Part shown: in pieces, positions 16,845 through 24,959 of the stretch
Position numbering within the stretch: the first letter of the stretch is position 1
Layout of the letters: each line of letters begins with the position of its first letter
Source: Desulfogranum mediterraneum DSM 13871
GTDB lineage: Bacteria; Desulfobacterota; Desulfobulbia; Desulfobulbales; Desulfobulbaceae
Direction: 5' to 3'
Assembly (NCBI RefSeq): GCF_000429965.1
Contig: NZ_AUCW01000016.1
Span: 62,001-126,000, forward strand
Length of the DNA stretch: 64,000 nucleotides
Notes under the pieces: model-generated
What the model was told of the DNA's origin: nothing
Seen by the model: the letters and a program-made list of their open reading frames with translations, nothing else
Databases searched by the model: none
Made by a program: the position numbers and the translations under genes

Positions 16845-18207
16845 ATGCTCCCTCAGCGGCTCTCTGTGCTGAGAGCATCCGGGGTTCAGGCTGTACAGCT
16901 TCCTTGGGCAGGGATCTCTGGAGCACCAGATAGCCGCCGATGGCCGCCAGGATCGAGGCAATAAAGATGCCGATCTTGGCGTCGGCCACCAGGGCGGGGT
17001 CGGAGAAGGCCAGTTCGCTGATAAAGATGGACATGGTAAAGCCGATGCCGCTGAGCAGGGAGGTTCCCCAGAGCTGGGCCCAACTGATATCCTCGGCCAA
17101 CTCGGCCAGGCCGCTCTTGACCACCAGCAGGCTGAAGCCAAAGATACCGAGCTGTTTGCCCACCACCAGACCGAGAATGATGCCTAGGCTGGCGGAGCTG
17201 GGAAAGCCCTGGAAGGTGGTGGCATCGATGGTGATCCCTGCGGAAAAGAGGGCAAAGAGGGGGAGGATCAAGAAGGCCTGGATGTTGTGGAGATTCTGTT
17301 CCAGGTAGATGCCGGCCGGGATCATGTCCTCGGCAGCCAGATAGATCTGGGTGATGTCCTGGAGCTGCTGCTTGTCGCTGACCATGCTCTCCTGGGTGAG
17401 CCGGCTACGCTCCAGCTTGGAGATCCGCCTTTTGATCACCTCATAGAATTGGCTGGGGCTGATACTGGCCTTGACCGGATAGGCCATGGCGATCAGGACT
17501 CCGGCAATGGTGGCATGGATCCCGGAGAGGAAGACACAGAGCCAGATCAGGAGGATCAGCAGCAGGTGGAGTCCCGGTCGTCGCACCCCTCTGCGGATGG
17601 TGAGGGCCAGGAGGAAGAGGAGGGCGCCGCCGATGAGCAGGGCCAGGATGGAGATCTGTTCGGTATAGAAGAGGGCGATGACCACTACCGCCATCAAGTC
17701 ATCGACGATGGCCAGGGCGGTGAGAAAGATCTTCAGGCTGATGGGGACCCGCTTGCCGAACAGGGCCAGGACCCCCAGGGCAAAGGCGATGTCCGTGGCC
17801 ATGGGAATGCCCCAGCCCGCCGCGGCAGGCCCGTCGCTGTTGAAGAGGTAGTAGGTCAGGGCCGGTACCACGGCTCCGCCCAGGGCCGCCATCACCGGCA
17901 GCACCGCCTTGCGGTAGCTGCAGAGTTCGCCGATGAGGATCTCCCGTTTGATCTCCAGGCCCACCACAAAGAAGAAGATGGCCATCAGGCCGTCCTTGAC
18001 CCAGTGATCCAGGGTCAGGTGATACTGTTTGCCGGCAAAGTGGGTGCCGATATCCAGGTGGCTGAGGGTCTCATAGAGCTGTGCCCAGGGCGAGTTGGCC
18101 CAGGCCACGGCCGTGATGGTGGCCAGGAGCAGGACCATGGATCCGGAAGACTGGGACTGGAGAAAGCGGTCAAACAGGGTTTGGGACGGGGCGATCTTCT
18201 GAGGCAT
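16843..18207 (-). CDS. nhaA: Na+/H+ antiporter NhaA
   Basis: 454 residues from ATG 18207 (MPQKIAPSQ), preceded by AGAGGG. About 12 membrane segments. The conserved ion-binding region LTALAIVDD (the two adjacent Asp of NhaA) and the ATDIAFALG motif (third functional Asp) are present. It exchanges cytoplasmic Na+ for protons and helps salt and alkaline tolerance. The frame extends further upstream, but that part has no similarity to NhaA N-termini and crosses the predicted promoter at 18308-18336. The C-terminus is longer than that of the E. coli protein (388 aa), as in many delta-proteobacterial homologues. Confidence 0.95.
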   Translation of the reverse strand: MPQKIAPSQTLFDRFLQSQSSGSMVLLLATITAVAWANSPWAQLYETLSHLDIGTHFAGKQYHLTLDHWVKDGLMAIFFFVVGLEIKREILIGELCSYRKAVLPVMAALGGAVVPALTYYLFNSDGPAAAGWGIPMATDIAFALGVLALFGKRVPISLKIFLTALAIVDDLMAVVVIALFYTEQISILALLIGGALLFLLALTIRRGVRRPGLHLLLILLIWLCVFLSGIHATIAGVLIAMAYPVKASISPSQFYEVIKRRISKLERSRLTQESMVSDKQQLQDITQIYLAAEDMIPAGIYLEQNLHNIQAFLILPLFALFSAGITIDATTFQGFPSSASLGIILGLVVGKQLGIFGFSLLVVKSGLAELAEDISWAQLWGTSLLSGIGFTMSIFISELAFSDPALVADAKIGIFIASILAAIGGYLVLQRSLPKEAVQPEPRMLSAQRAAEGA

Positions 18208-18307
18208 GGTGGTACCCTCTATCATAAGGTTGAACCTGGCCCCAGAGGGCCGAGGGGTGACGGTGCTGGTTGGCAATCCCGGATGGCTACTCCCAGGGAA
18301 CCATTCA

Positions 18308-18336
18308 ACTATACAGTGCTTTTTTCCTGAAGACAA
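18308..18336 (-). promoter_or_regulatory. Sigma70-type promoter of nhaA
   Basis: On the minus strand TTGTCT (18336-18331), a 17-base spacer and TATAGT (18313-18308) lie about 100 bases before the nhaA start codon. The resulting leader of roughly 94 nt contains a GC-rich hairpin (GGCCC/GGGCC type near 18245) but no riboswitch that I recognise. Confidence 0.5.
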
Positions 18337-18485
18337 GGGTGCCTTTGGCCTTCCTCCATCTTGGCAGAGGCTGCTCCGGAGAGCGGCCAGGAGGGCAGGC
18401 AGGATAACCGTGACCGTATCGAGGGGGAGGGTGAAGCACCTCGCTGCGGCCTGCAGGTGGTCTGAAGGGGTGGCCTGAATATGGT

Positions 18486-18686
18486 CTAAAGGTCGGCTCC
18501 GGGAGGGTAGTTGAGATCGGCTTCGGTCACCCTGCCGCGTTTTCCTGCAAGGGCCTGCTCCATCAGCTCCAGGCAGAGCTCCAGGGCCGGTCCGGCGTCC
18601 CGGAGCATGGGTGGCAGTTCGCCGAAGCGTTGGTAGTAGGCCCGGGTCACCCTGGCGTAGCGCTGCTCGCGCTCTTCCTGTTTCAT
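18486..18686 (-). CDS. Small hypothetical protein downstream of OsmC
   Basis: 66 residues, MKQEEREQRYARVTRAYY start, charged and helical, with no signal peptide and no metal motif. Its ATG overlaps the stop codon of the OsmC-family gene by four bases (ATGA, 18683-18686), so it is probably coupled to it. No family recognised. Confidence 0.65.
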   Translation of the reverse strand: MKQEEREQRYARVTRAYYQRFGELPPMLRDAGPALELCLELMEQALAGKRGRVTEADLNYPPGADL

Positions 18687-19126
18687 GGTCTCTGGGCTCC
18701 GTTTTTTTTCGTGTCGATGATCTTCAGGCTATGGCTGATGCTCATGGCCTGCCTGTACATGGCGCTGACCCCGCAGTACTTGTCCAGGGAAAGGTCGATG
18801 GCCCGCTGCAGCCTGTTGCTATCCAGGTCCCTGCCCCGAAAGATGTAGGTCAGGTGCATGGCGGTGTAGACCTTGGGGTGTTCTTCACTGAGGTCGGCGT
18901 CCACCTGGATGGCCAGGTGCTCGTAGCCGATCTTCATCTTCTTGAGGATGGAGACCACGTCGATGCCGGTGCAGCCGGCCAGGGCCATCATCATCAGGGA
19001 TTTGGGGTTGGGGGCGGCGTTGTTGCCGCCAAACTCTTCGTTGGCATCGATGGTAAGGGGGTGGCCGTTGATGGCGGTGGAGAAGGCCAGGCCGCCTTCC
19101 CAGTCTACGCTTATGGAGTTCTTCAT
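18683..19126 (-). CDS. OsmC/Ohr family peroxiredoxin-like protein
   Basis: 147 residues. The family motif APNPKSLMMMALAGCTGID carries the first redox Cys, and DKYCGVSAMY the second; both cysteines needed for thiol peroxidase activity are present. The protein would reduce organic hydroperoxides in the cytoplasm or, as in YhfA-type members, have a less defined role. A weak SD (GAATTGAGG) precedes the start. It is transcribed divergently from the rrf2/cyd operon, which fits a shared oxidative-stress theme but proves nothing. Confidence 0.88.
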   Translation of the reverse strand: MKNSISVDWEGGLAFSTAINGHPLTIDANEEFGGNNAAPNPKSLMMMALAGCTGIDVVSILKKMKIGYEHLAIQVDADLSEEHPKVYTAMHLTYIFRGRDLDSNRLQRAIDLSLDKYCGVSAMYRQAMSISHSLKIIDTKKNGAQRP

Positions 19127-19307
19127 CGTGCCTCAATTCTCCAGGCCGGGGGGCTCTGGCTGTCGATTCTTCGCGCTTTGGGCGTTGTATCGCTTAGGTT
19201 TATGGTTGTCTGCTCGAGTAGGACATCTGTAAGCACTCCCCAGGGACAATGCACGTTCAAGGAATGGATTTTCTGCCTCTTTTTTCGTAGACCTCTCCAG
19301 GTTGTCG

Positions 19308-19336
19308 TTGACAGCAGGGTCGTAATCGCATATACG
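19308..19336 (+). promoter_or_regulatory. Near-consensus promoter of the rrf2-DUF4492-cydAB operon
   Basis: TTGACA (19308-19313), a 17-base spacer and TATACG (19331-19336). The predicted start near 19342 falls in an AT-rich, partly palindromic stretch (ATTAAATATCTTATATAT, 19341-19358) that would be a plausible operator for the Rrf2 protein encoded next. Operator assignment is inference. Confidence 0.7.
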
Positions 19337-19374
19337 AGACATTAAATATCTTATATATCCTTTTGTGAGGAAGC

Positions 19375-19854
19375 ATGCGATTAACACGAGCAGCCGAATA
19401 TGCCATCCGTTGTATGGTCTATCTGGCTAAACAGGGCAAGGGGGTGCTGACCAGCCGCCAGGAGATCGCCGAGCGTGCCGAGATCCCGGGCCATTTTTTG
19501 GCCAAGATTGCCCAGGATCTGGCCAAGGCAGGTTTTCTGGAAATTCGCCAGGGGGCGAAGGGGGGCTTTGTCCTCTTGAAAAATCCTATTGAGATCAGCC
19601 TGCTGGAAGTGGTAGAAACAATGATCGGAGAGATCTATCTCAATGACTGTATTGCCAGGCCGGCCAGCTGCAAGGTCAGCTACAGCTGCGCGGTCCATCG
19701 GGTCTGGCTGGAGGCCCGTGATCAGCTCCGTGCCACCCTGGCCCGGGTCAGCTTTGAACAGTTGGTCCGGGAGGAATCCTGTATCGCCCCCTGTTCCAAG
19801 CCGCTGCCCTCTGTTGACGAGCTGACCCCGGATACCTCTCAACCACCATCCTGA
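19375..19854 (+). CDS. Rrf2 family transcriptional regulator (Fe-S type)
   Basis: 159 residues. An N-terminal winged helix-turn-helix (MRLTRAAEYAIRCMVYLA start, recognition region about 25-55) is followed by the three-Cys cluster site CIARPASCKVSYSC (about 86-99), as in IscR/NsrR-like regulators that bind a [2Fe-2S] or [4Fe-4S] cluster. It is the first gene of the cytochrome bd operon, 11 bases before the DUF4492 gene, so it likely senses redox, NO or iron-sulfur status and controls cyd and itself. Confidence 0.9.
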   Translation: MRLTRAAEYAIRCMVYLAKQGKGVLTSRQEIAERAEIPGHFLAKIAQDLAKAGFLEIRQGAKGGFVLLKNPIEISLLEVVETMIGEIYLNDCIARPASCKVSYSCAVHRVWLEARDQLRATLARVSFEQLVREESCIAPCSKPLPSVDELTPDTSQPPS

Positions 19855-19865
19855 GGAGAACGAAC

Positions 19866-20141
19866 ATGGAGCAGGCACAACGGCCCCTGCTGCCGATACG
19901 CATCTGGCGCTTTTACTGTGATGGTTTTCGGCGGATGACCCTGGGGCGCACCCTGTGGAAGATCATTTTGCTGAAACTCTTTATCATGTTCGGGGTCTTG
20001 AAGCTGTTTTTCTTTCCCGATTTTCTGGCCACAAATTTCAGCAGTGATGAACAACGGGCCGACTATGTCCTGGAGCAGATGACCCGGTCGGCCTCTTCGA
20101 ATACCACTCATCTCAAGGAGACTAAAGGAGACCCATTATGA
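19866..20141 (+). CDS. DUF4492 family small membrane protein
   Basis: 91 residues. A basic N-terminus with RIWRFYCDGFRRMTLGRTLW precedes one hydrophobic segment (about 35-52, IILLKLFIMFGVLKLFFF) and an acidic tail. This is the DUF4492 family, known to lie directly upstream of cydA in anaerobic bacteria; it may help assembly or membrane insertion of the oxidase, but its function is not established. Ribosome site GAGGAGAAC. Its stop overlaps the cydA start by four bases. Confidence 0.85.
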   Translation: MEQAQRPLLPIRIWRFYCDGFRRMTLGRTLWKIILLKLFIMFGVLKLFFFPDFLATNFSSDEQRADYVLEQMTRSASSNTTHLKETKGDPL

Positions 20142-21673
20142 TCGAAAATTTTGACCTGACCATGGTCAACTGGGCCAGGGGCCAATTTGCCCTGACCGCC
20201 ATGTATCACTGGCTTTTTGTGCCGTTGACCCTGGGGATTTCGTGGATCGTGGCCTTCTACCACACCATCTATGTCCGCACCGGCAGTGAGGAGTGGAAGA
20301 ATCTGACCAAGTTCTGGATGAAGCTGTTCGGGATCAACTTTGCCATCGGCGTGGCCACCGGCATCATCATGGAGTTTGAGTTCGGCACCAACTGGTCCAA
20401 CTACTCCTGGATGGTAGGCGACATCTTTGGGGCGCCTCTGGCCATCGAGGGGATTGTGGCCTTCTTCCTGGAGGCGACCTTCTTTGCGGTGATGTTCTTC
20501 GGCTGGAACCGGGTTTCCAAGCGCTTTCACCTCTTTTCCACCTGGATGGTGGCCGTGGGCTCCAACCTGTCTGCGGTCTGGATCCTGATCGCCAATGCCT
20601 GGATGCAGTATCCCGTGGGCCAGGCCTTTAATCCGGATACCGCCCGCTTCGAGATGCAGAGCTTCAGCGAGGTGGCCTTCTCTCCCTATGCGGTGGCCAA
20701 GTTCACCCACACCACCAGTTCCTCCATGCTGGTGGCGGCCCTGTTCATCCTCTCCATCTCTTCCTGGTACCTCCTGCGTGGCCGGCACGTGATCATGGCC
20801 AAACGTTCCATCGTGGTGGCCGCAACCCTGGGCCTGGTGGCCTCGGTCTTTGTGGTCTTCAACGGTGACGAGTCCGCCTACCGGATCGCCGAGGTCCAGC
20901 CCATGAAGCTGGCCGCCTTTGAAGGTCTCTGGGAGGGTGAGAGCGGTGCCGGCCTGGTGGCCATTGGAGTGGTCAATCAGGACAAGCGGGTGGACAACGA
21001 GGAGGAACCATTCAGTCTGGAGCTGCGTCTGCCCGGGCTGCTCTCCCTGATGGCCAACCGTTCCTTTGGCTCTTTTGTGCCCGGGATGAAGGATCTGGTC
21101 TACGGCAATGAGGAGCAGCAGATCGTCGGTGCTGCCCAGAAGATGGAACGGGGCAAGCTGGCCATCTCCAACCTGGATGGCTACAAAAAAGCCCTCAAAG
21201 AGGGCGATGAAGAGGCTGCGGCCCTCCATCTGGCCGCCTTTGACGAACACCGTGAGTTTCTGGGCTACGGCTTTCTGGAAAAGCCCGAAGATGCGGTGCC
21301 CCCGGTGGCGCTCTCCTTTAATGCCTTCCACATCATGGTGGCCCTGGGCAGTCTCTTTCCCCTGATCTTTCTGGCCTACCTCTACTTCAGCATCAAGGGC
21401 AACCTGGAGGAGCGTAAACTCCTTTTGGGCGGCGGCACCCTGCTCTATCTCCTGGGCATGGTTGCGACCCAGGCCGGCTGGGTGGTCGCAGAGGTGGGGC
21501 GTCAGCCCTGGGCGATCCAGGATCTGCTCCCGGTATCGGTGGCCCGGACCAACCTGACCGTAGGCACGGTGCAGACCACCTTTTTCATCTTTTTAGCGCT
21601 GTTCACCGTACTGCTGCTGGCAGAGATCAGCATCATGGCAAAACAGGTCAGTATCGGCCCAAAGGAGGACTAA
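20138..21673 (+). CDS. cydA: Cytochrome bd ubiquinol oxidase subunit I
   Basis: 511 residues with nine predicted membrane segments. The b558 His ligand is in MYHWLFVPLTLG near the N-terminus, a second His is in HTTSSSMLVA, and the conserved GWVVAEVGRQPW precedes the last helices. The length is close to E. coli CydA (522). It oxidises quinol and, with CydB, reduces oxygen to water at high affinity. ATGA overlap with DUF4492 and AAGGAG ribosome site support the start. Confidence 0.96.
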   Translation: MIENFDLTMVNWARGQFALTAMYHWLFVPLTLGISWIVAFYHTIYVRTGSEEWKNLTKFWMKLFGINFAIGVATGIIMEFEFGTNWSNYSWMVGDIFGAPLAIEGIVAFFLEATFFAVMFFGWNRVSKRFHLFSTWMVAVGSNLSAVWILIANAWMQYPVGQAFNPDTARFEMQSFSEVAFSPYAVAKFTHTTSSSMLVAALFILSISSWYLLRGRHVIMAKRSIVVAATLGLVASVFVVFNGDESAYRIAEVQPMKLAAFEGLWEGESGAGLVAIGVVNQDKRVDNEEEPFSLELRLPGLLSLMANRSFGSFVPGMKDLVYGNEEQQIVGAAQKMERGKLAISNLDGYKKALKEGDEEAAALHLAAFDEHREFLGYGFLEKPEDAVPPVALSFNAFHIMVALGSLFPLIFLAYLYFSIKGNLEERKLLLGGGTLLYLLGMVATQAGWVVAEVGRQPWAIQDLLPVSVARTNLTVGTVQTTFFIFLALFTVLLLAEISIMAKQVSIGPKED

Positions 21674-21674
21674 G

Positions 21675-22826
21675 ATGATTGCTAACCTTGATTATCCAAC
21701 CCTGCAGCACCTCTGGTGGCTGCTCTGTTCCGTGGTCGGTGCCCTGTTCCTGATGCTCACCTTTGTCCAGGGGGGCCAGTCCCTGCTCTGGCAGGTGGCC
21801 AAGAGCGAGACCGAGAAGGACCTGGTGATCAACTCCCTGGGACGCAAGTGGGAGCTCACCTTTACCACCCTGGTCCTCTTTGGCGGGGCCCTGTTTGCCT
21901 CCTTTCCCAAGTTCTACTCCACCTCCTTTGGCGGGGCCTACTGGGTCTGGATGCTGATCCTGTTCACCTTCATCATCCAGGCGGTCAGCTACGAGTTCCG
22001 CAAGAAGCCCTTCAACATCCTGGGCAGCCGGGTCTACGAGTTCTTTCTCCTGATCAACGGTTCGGTGGGGATCCTCCTGATCGGCGCGGCCGTGGGGACC
22101 TTCTTTACCGGTTCAAACTTCCAGCTCAGCGGCTATAACTTCGTGACCTGGACCCACCCCTTCCGTGGTCTGGAGGCGGCCCTGAGTCCCTCCCTGTCCA
22201 GTGTCTTCAACATCGCCCTGGGCCTCTTTCTGGTCTTCAATGCCCGGACCCTGGGTTCCATGTACCTGGTCAACAACATCGATCTTTCCGCCGTGCCGGA
22301 GATGGAGCGTCGCCTGCGTAAGGCCTGCTGGACCAACTTCTGCTGCTCCCTGCCCTTCTGTCTCTATGTGGTGGTCTCCCTGCTGCTGATGCGGGGTTTC
22401 GGTATCGTGGACGACCAGGGCACCATCGAGTATGTGAAGTATAAGTATCTGTTGAATCTCCTGGCCAACCCCTGGCTGCTGGGTCTGCTCCTGGGCGGCC
22501 TGCTCCTGGTCCTAGTCGGGGCCCTGCGGACCGCCAAGACCAGCAGTACCGCCGGGATCTGGTTCGGCGGTCTGGGTACGGTGCTGGTGGGCCTCTGCGT
22601 GCTGCTGCTGCCGGCCTACAACAACACCGCCTTCTACCCGTCCAAGGTGGATCTCCAGTCCAGCCTGACCATCTATAACGCCTCTTCCAGTGCCTATACC
22701 CTGGGGGTGATGACCTATGTGGCCCTGGCCATTCCCGTGGTCCTGGCCTATGTAAGCTATGTCTGGAGGGCCATGGATCGGGGTAAGATGAAGATCGAGG
22801 ACACCGGCGACAGCGCCGCCTACTGA
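21675..22826 (+). CDS. cydB: Cytochrome bd ubiquinol oxidase subunit II
   Basis: 383 residues, hydrophobic, about eight to nine membrane segments. The N-terminus DYPTLQHLWWLL and the internal FRKKPFNILGSRVYEF are typical of CydB. It starts one base after the cydA stop with AAAGGAGG just upstream. It pairs with CydA; in an apparently anaerobic organism the enzyme would serve oxygen removal and protection as well as energy conservation. Confidence 0.95.
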   Translation: MIANLDYPTLQHLWWLLCSVVGALFLMLTFVQGGQSLLWQVAKSETEKDLVINSLGRKWELTFTTLVLFGGALFASFPKFYSTSFGGAYWVWMLILFTFIIQAVSYEFRKKPFNILGSRVYEFFLLINGSVGILLIGAAVGTFFTGSNFQLSGYNFVTWTHPFRGLEAALSPSLSSVFNIALGLFLVFNARTLGSMYLVNNIDLSAVPEMERRLRKACWTNFCCSLPFCLYVVVSLLLMRGFGIVDDQGTIEYVKYKYLLNLLANPWLLGLLLGGLLLVLVGALRTAKTSSTAGIWFGGLGTVLVGLCVLLLPAYNNTAFYPSKVDLQSSLTIYNASSSAYTLGVMTYVALAIPVVLAYVSYVWRAMDRGKMKIEDTGDSAAY

Positions 22827-22889
22827 GAGGGGCGCTGGCTGAGATTCCGGGAGTTTTTAAACGAACAATCCAAGCATGAGGTGAAGCGT

Positions 22890-22982
22890 ATGAATACCTT
22901 TCTTCTTATTACCTGGGTCGTGGTCATTGGGGCGTCCTATAAGCTGGCGGTCAATGTCCTGAAGAAGACCAAGCTCTACTAA
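22890..22982 (+). CDS. CydX-like 30-aa membrane peptide
   Basis: A 30-residue frame (MNTFLLITWVVVIGASYK start) with one hydrophobic helix and a basic end (LKKTKLY), 63 bases after cydB and before the operon terminator. GAGGTGAA (22878-22885) is well placed for its ATG. Small single-helix subunits (CydX, CydS, CbdX) are known third subunits of bd oxidases; the sequence here does not carry the usual MWYFxW motif, so the assignment rests on position, size and topology. Confidence 0.65.
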   Translation: MNTFLLITWVVVIGASYKLAVNVLKKTKLY

Positions 22983-23010
22983 GCGACTCCGCTGGAGCCG
23001 CAGAAGGCAG

Positions 23011-23049
23011 GAGCCACTCCCCGGAAAGGGGGGGTGGCTCTTTTTTTTT
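23011..23049 (+). terminator. Intrinsic terminator of the cyd operon
   Basis: GAGCCACTCCCC (23011-23022) pairs with GGGGGTGGCTC (ending 23040), followed by nine T. Ends the rrf2-cyd operon. Confidence 0.88.
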
Positions 23050-23095
23050 GCAGTCGCGGCACTCATCCGGGATGAGTGCCGTTTGGAGCTGCTCG

Positions 23096-23584
23096 CTAGC
23101 GGCAGCGTAACAGCGCCAGCTGCATCATCAGGGGGTATTCGAAGCTGACCTGGTCGTTTCCCCACTGGAGCAGGCCGATGTTGACCCACTCCCCCTGATC
23201 TTCCCACTCATCATAGCCGAATTTCCAACCACACCAGGCCTCGCTGCAGAGGTACTCCTGTCCTGGTCCGTAGTAGTTGAAACGTAGGCCCTCGTCATCC
23301 TCCATCCGCCGGGTCTGGCCGATGAGGACCAGGTCTGCGCCTCTGGCCCCGGCCTCCTTGAAGACCAGCTGCTGGATCTCCAGGCCCGAGAGCTTGGCAG
23401 GGAGTTTCACCAGGGCATGGGCAAAGACCCGGCAGGGCGGGGGGACCTGGCTGTACTGAAAGGCGGTGGCGATCCGGTCGGTCGGGGGGTAGACCTTGGC
23501 GGAGAAAGCGTTCTGGTCTTTGCTGCCGCAGCCGGAGAGCAGCAGGAGGAGCACGGTCAGGAGCGCTGGGATGATTCGATACAT
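23096..23584 (-). CDS. Hypothetical lipoprotein
   Basis: 162 residues from ATG 23584 (MYRIIPALLTV), which follows TTGGAG and begins a classical signal with lipobox LLLLSGC. The mature part contains VFAHALVKLPAKLSGLEIQQLVFKEAGARGADLVLIGQ, resembling the family of outer-membrane lipoproteins with a conserved beta-alpha module that places an Ala-x-Gly-Ala-Asp segment after a helix; I cannot name it. Several Cys and Trp in the C-terminal half (YLCSEAWCGWKF). Function unknown; monocistronic and divergent from the EamA genes. Confidence 0.7.
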   Translation of the reverse strand: MYRIIPALLTVLLLLLSGCGSKDQNAFSAKVYPPTDRIATAFQYSQVPPPCRVFAHALVKLPAKLSGLEIQQLVFKEAGARGADLVLIGQTRRMEDDEGLRFNYYGPGQEYLCSEAWCGWKFGYDEWEDQGEWVNIGLLQWGNDQVSFEYPLMMQLALLRCR

Positions 23585-23976
23585 GATTCTACTCCAAAGG
23601 TGTTGAGGGCGAGATGAGGGTACGTTGAAAAATGAGATTTTTCGATCAAGATTAAGGCATGGGGGAAAATTCACCCCGGGCATATGGTTGATATGCCGAG
23701 GATAACTTTTCTCCCATACCGCAGAGGTTGGCAGAAAAGGCAATCTTTCAAGGTTGCCATGGGGGGTGCGGCCGGGGCCTGTTGCCAGGAAAATCCGGCT
23801 GAAAAGGAGGCCTGCACAGAGCTCTGTTTGAGCGAAAGCGCCCCTTTTGGACAATGCGCCTTATTTTTGCTGCATTTTGTCGGCGAACGAGCTAGCTTCC
23901 CCTGTCTTGCAGAGGATACCAGAAATAGAATGGATCTTCAATTCCACCGTACGCACCAGGACTCTCGGAGAGGAGT
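23585..23976. other. Divergent intergenic region, 392 bp
   Basis: Lies between the lipoprotein gene and the EamA leader. A frame on the plus strand runs through it into the EamA gene but has no similarity to EamA N-termini and no good start. No riboswitch or terminator recognised. Confidence 0.4.
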
Positions 23977-24024
23977 ATGAACAAGCAGCAGCAGACCAGT
24001 GTCTCAGCAAGGGGGACGATATGA
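23977..24024 (+). CDS. 15-codon leader ORF coupled to the first EamA gene
   Basis: ATG 23977 follows GAGAGGAG with good spacing, and the frame (MNKQQQTSVSARGTI) stops with TGA at 24022-24024, overlapping the EamA start as ATGA. The good ribosome site and exact overlap suggest a translated leader that couples translation of the exporter. The peptide has three consecutive Gln codons. Confidence 0.45.
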   Translation: MNKQQQTSVSARGTI

Positions 24025-24950
24025 GGCCCGCCAAATCCGCCCAAACCCTCAGGGCCGACCTGCTCCTCCTGCTGGTGGCCGCCATCTGGGGCTTCGGCTT
24101 CGTGGCCCAACGGGCCGGGATGGATCATGTCGGTCCCTATACCTTTAACGGCCTTCGTTTCCTTCTGGGCGGCTGCTGTCTGATTCCGCTGGCCCTGCGG
24201 AGCACCAGGCAGCCCCAACTCCAGCAGCGAGCACAGATGAGCGCCCTCAAGGCGGGTTGCCTGGCCGGGCTCTTTCTCTTTGCCGGGGCCACCCTCCAGC
24301 AGGTGGGGCTGCAGTACACCACCGCCGGCAAGGCCGGCTTTATCACCGGTCTCTATGTGATCTTTGTCCCCATCATCGGTCTCCTCTTTGGCCAGCGGAC
24401 CAACGGCGGCACCTGGGCCGGGGGCCTGCTCGCCGTGGCCGGGCTCTATCTGCTCTCCATCCAGGGCACCTTGAGCATCAGCTTTGGTGATCTGCTGGAG
24501 ACCATCGGGGCCCTGTTCTGGGCCTGTCATGTCCTGGTGCTGGGTTATCTCTCCCCGCGCACCTCGGCCATCCGGCTGGCCATGATCCAGTTTTTTGTCT
24601 GTGGGGGCCTCAGCCTGCTGGTGGCCATCGGCCTGGAGAACATCAGCGGGGCGGGCATCCTCCAGGCCGCGCTGCCGATCTTTTACGGCGGGGTCATCTC
24701 GGTGGGGGCCGGCTATACCCTCCAGGTGGTGGTCCAGCGCAAGGCCCATCCAGCCCATGCCGCCATCCTGCTCAGCCTGGAGTCGCCCTTTGCCGCCCTG
24801 GGCGGCTGGCTGCTGCTCCATGAGCTGCTTTCGGGCCGGGCCCTGATCGGCTGCCTGCTGATGCTGGCCGGGATGGTGCTCTCCCAACTCTGGCCCCTGC
24901 TGCAGCCCCGGCAGATAGCGGCAGCAGCCGCCGACAGCCAGCTTCACTGA
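24021..24950 (+). CDS. DMT superfamily transporter, EamA type
   Basis: 309 residues from ATG 24021 (AAGGGGGA upstream). Ten predicted membrane helices in two EamA repeats, the first starting LLLLLVAAIWGFGFVAQRAGMDHVGPYTFNGLRF. Members of this family export amino acids or other small metabolites across the inner membrane; the substrate cannot be told from the sequence. A second EamA gene follows after nine bases, likely in the same operon. Confidence 0.9.
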   Translation: MRPAKSAQTLRADLLLLLVAAIWGFGFVAQRAGMDHVGPYTFNGLRFLLGGCCLIPLALRSTRQPQLQQRAQMSALKAGCLAGLFLFAGATLQQVGLQYTTAGKAGFITGLYVIFVPIIGLLFGQRTNGGTWAGGLLAVAGLYLLSIQGTLSISFGDLLETIGALFWACHVLVLGYLSPRTSAIRLAMIQFFVCGGLSLLVAIGLENISGAGILQAALPIFYGGVISVGAGYTLQVVVQRKAHPAHAAILLSLESPFAALGGWLLLHELLSGRALIGCLLMLAGMVLSQLWPLLQPRQIAAAAADSQLH

Positions 24951-24959
24951 GGAATTGTC

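Noticed and set aside
18208-18336. Longer NhaA start
   Set aside because: The frame is open, but it crosses the predicted promoter and adds no NhaA-like sequence.
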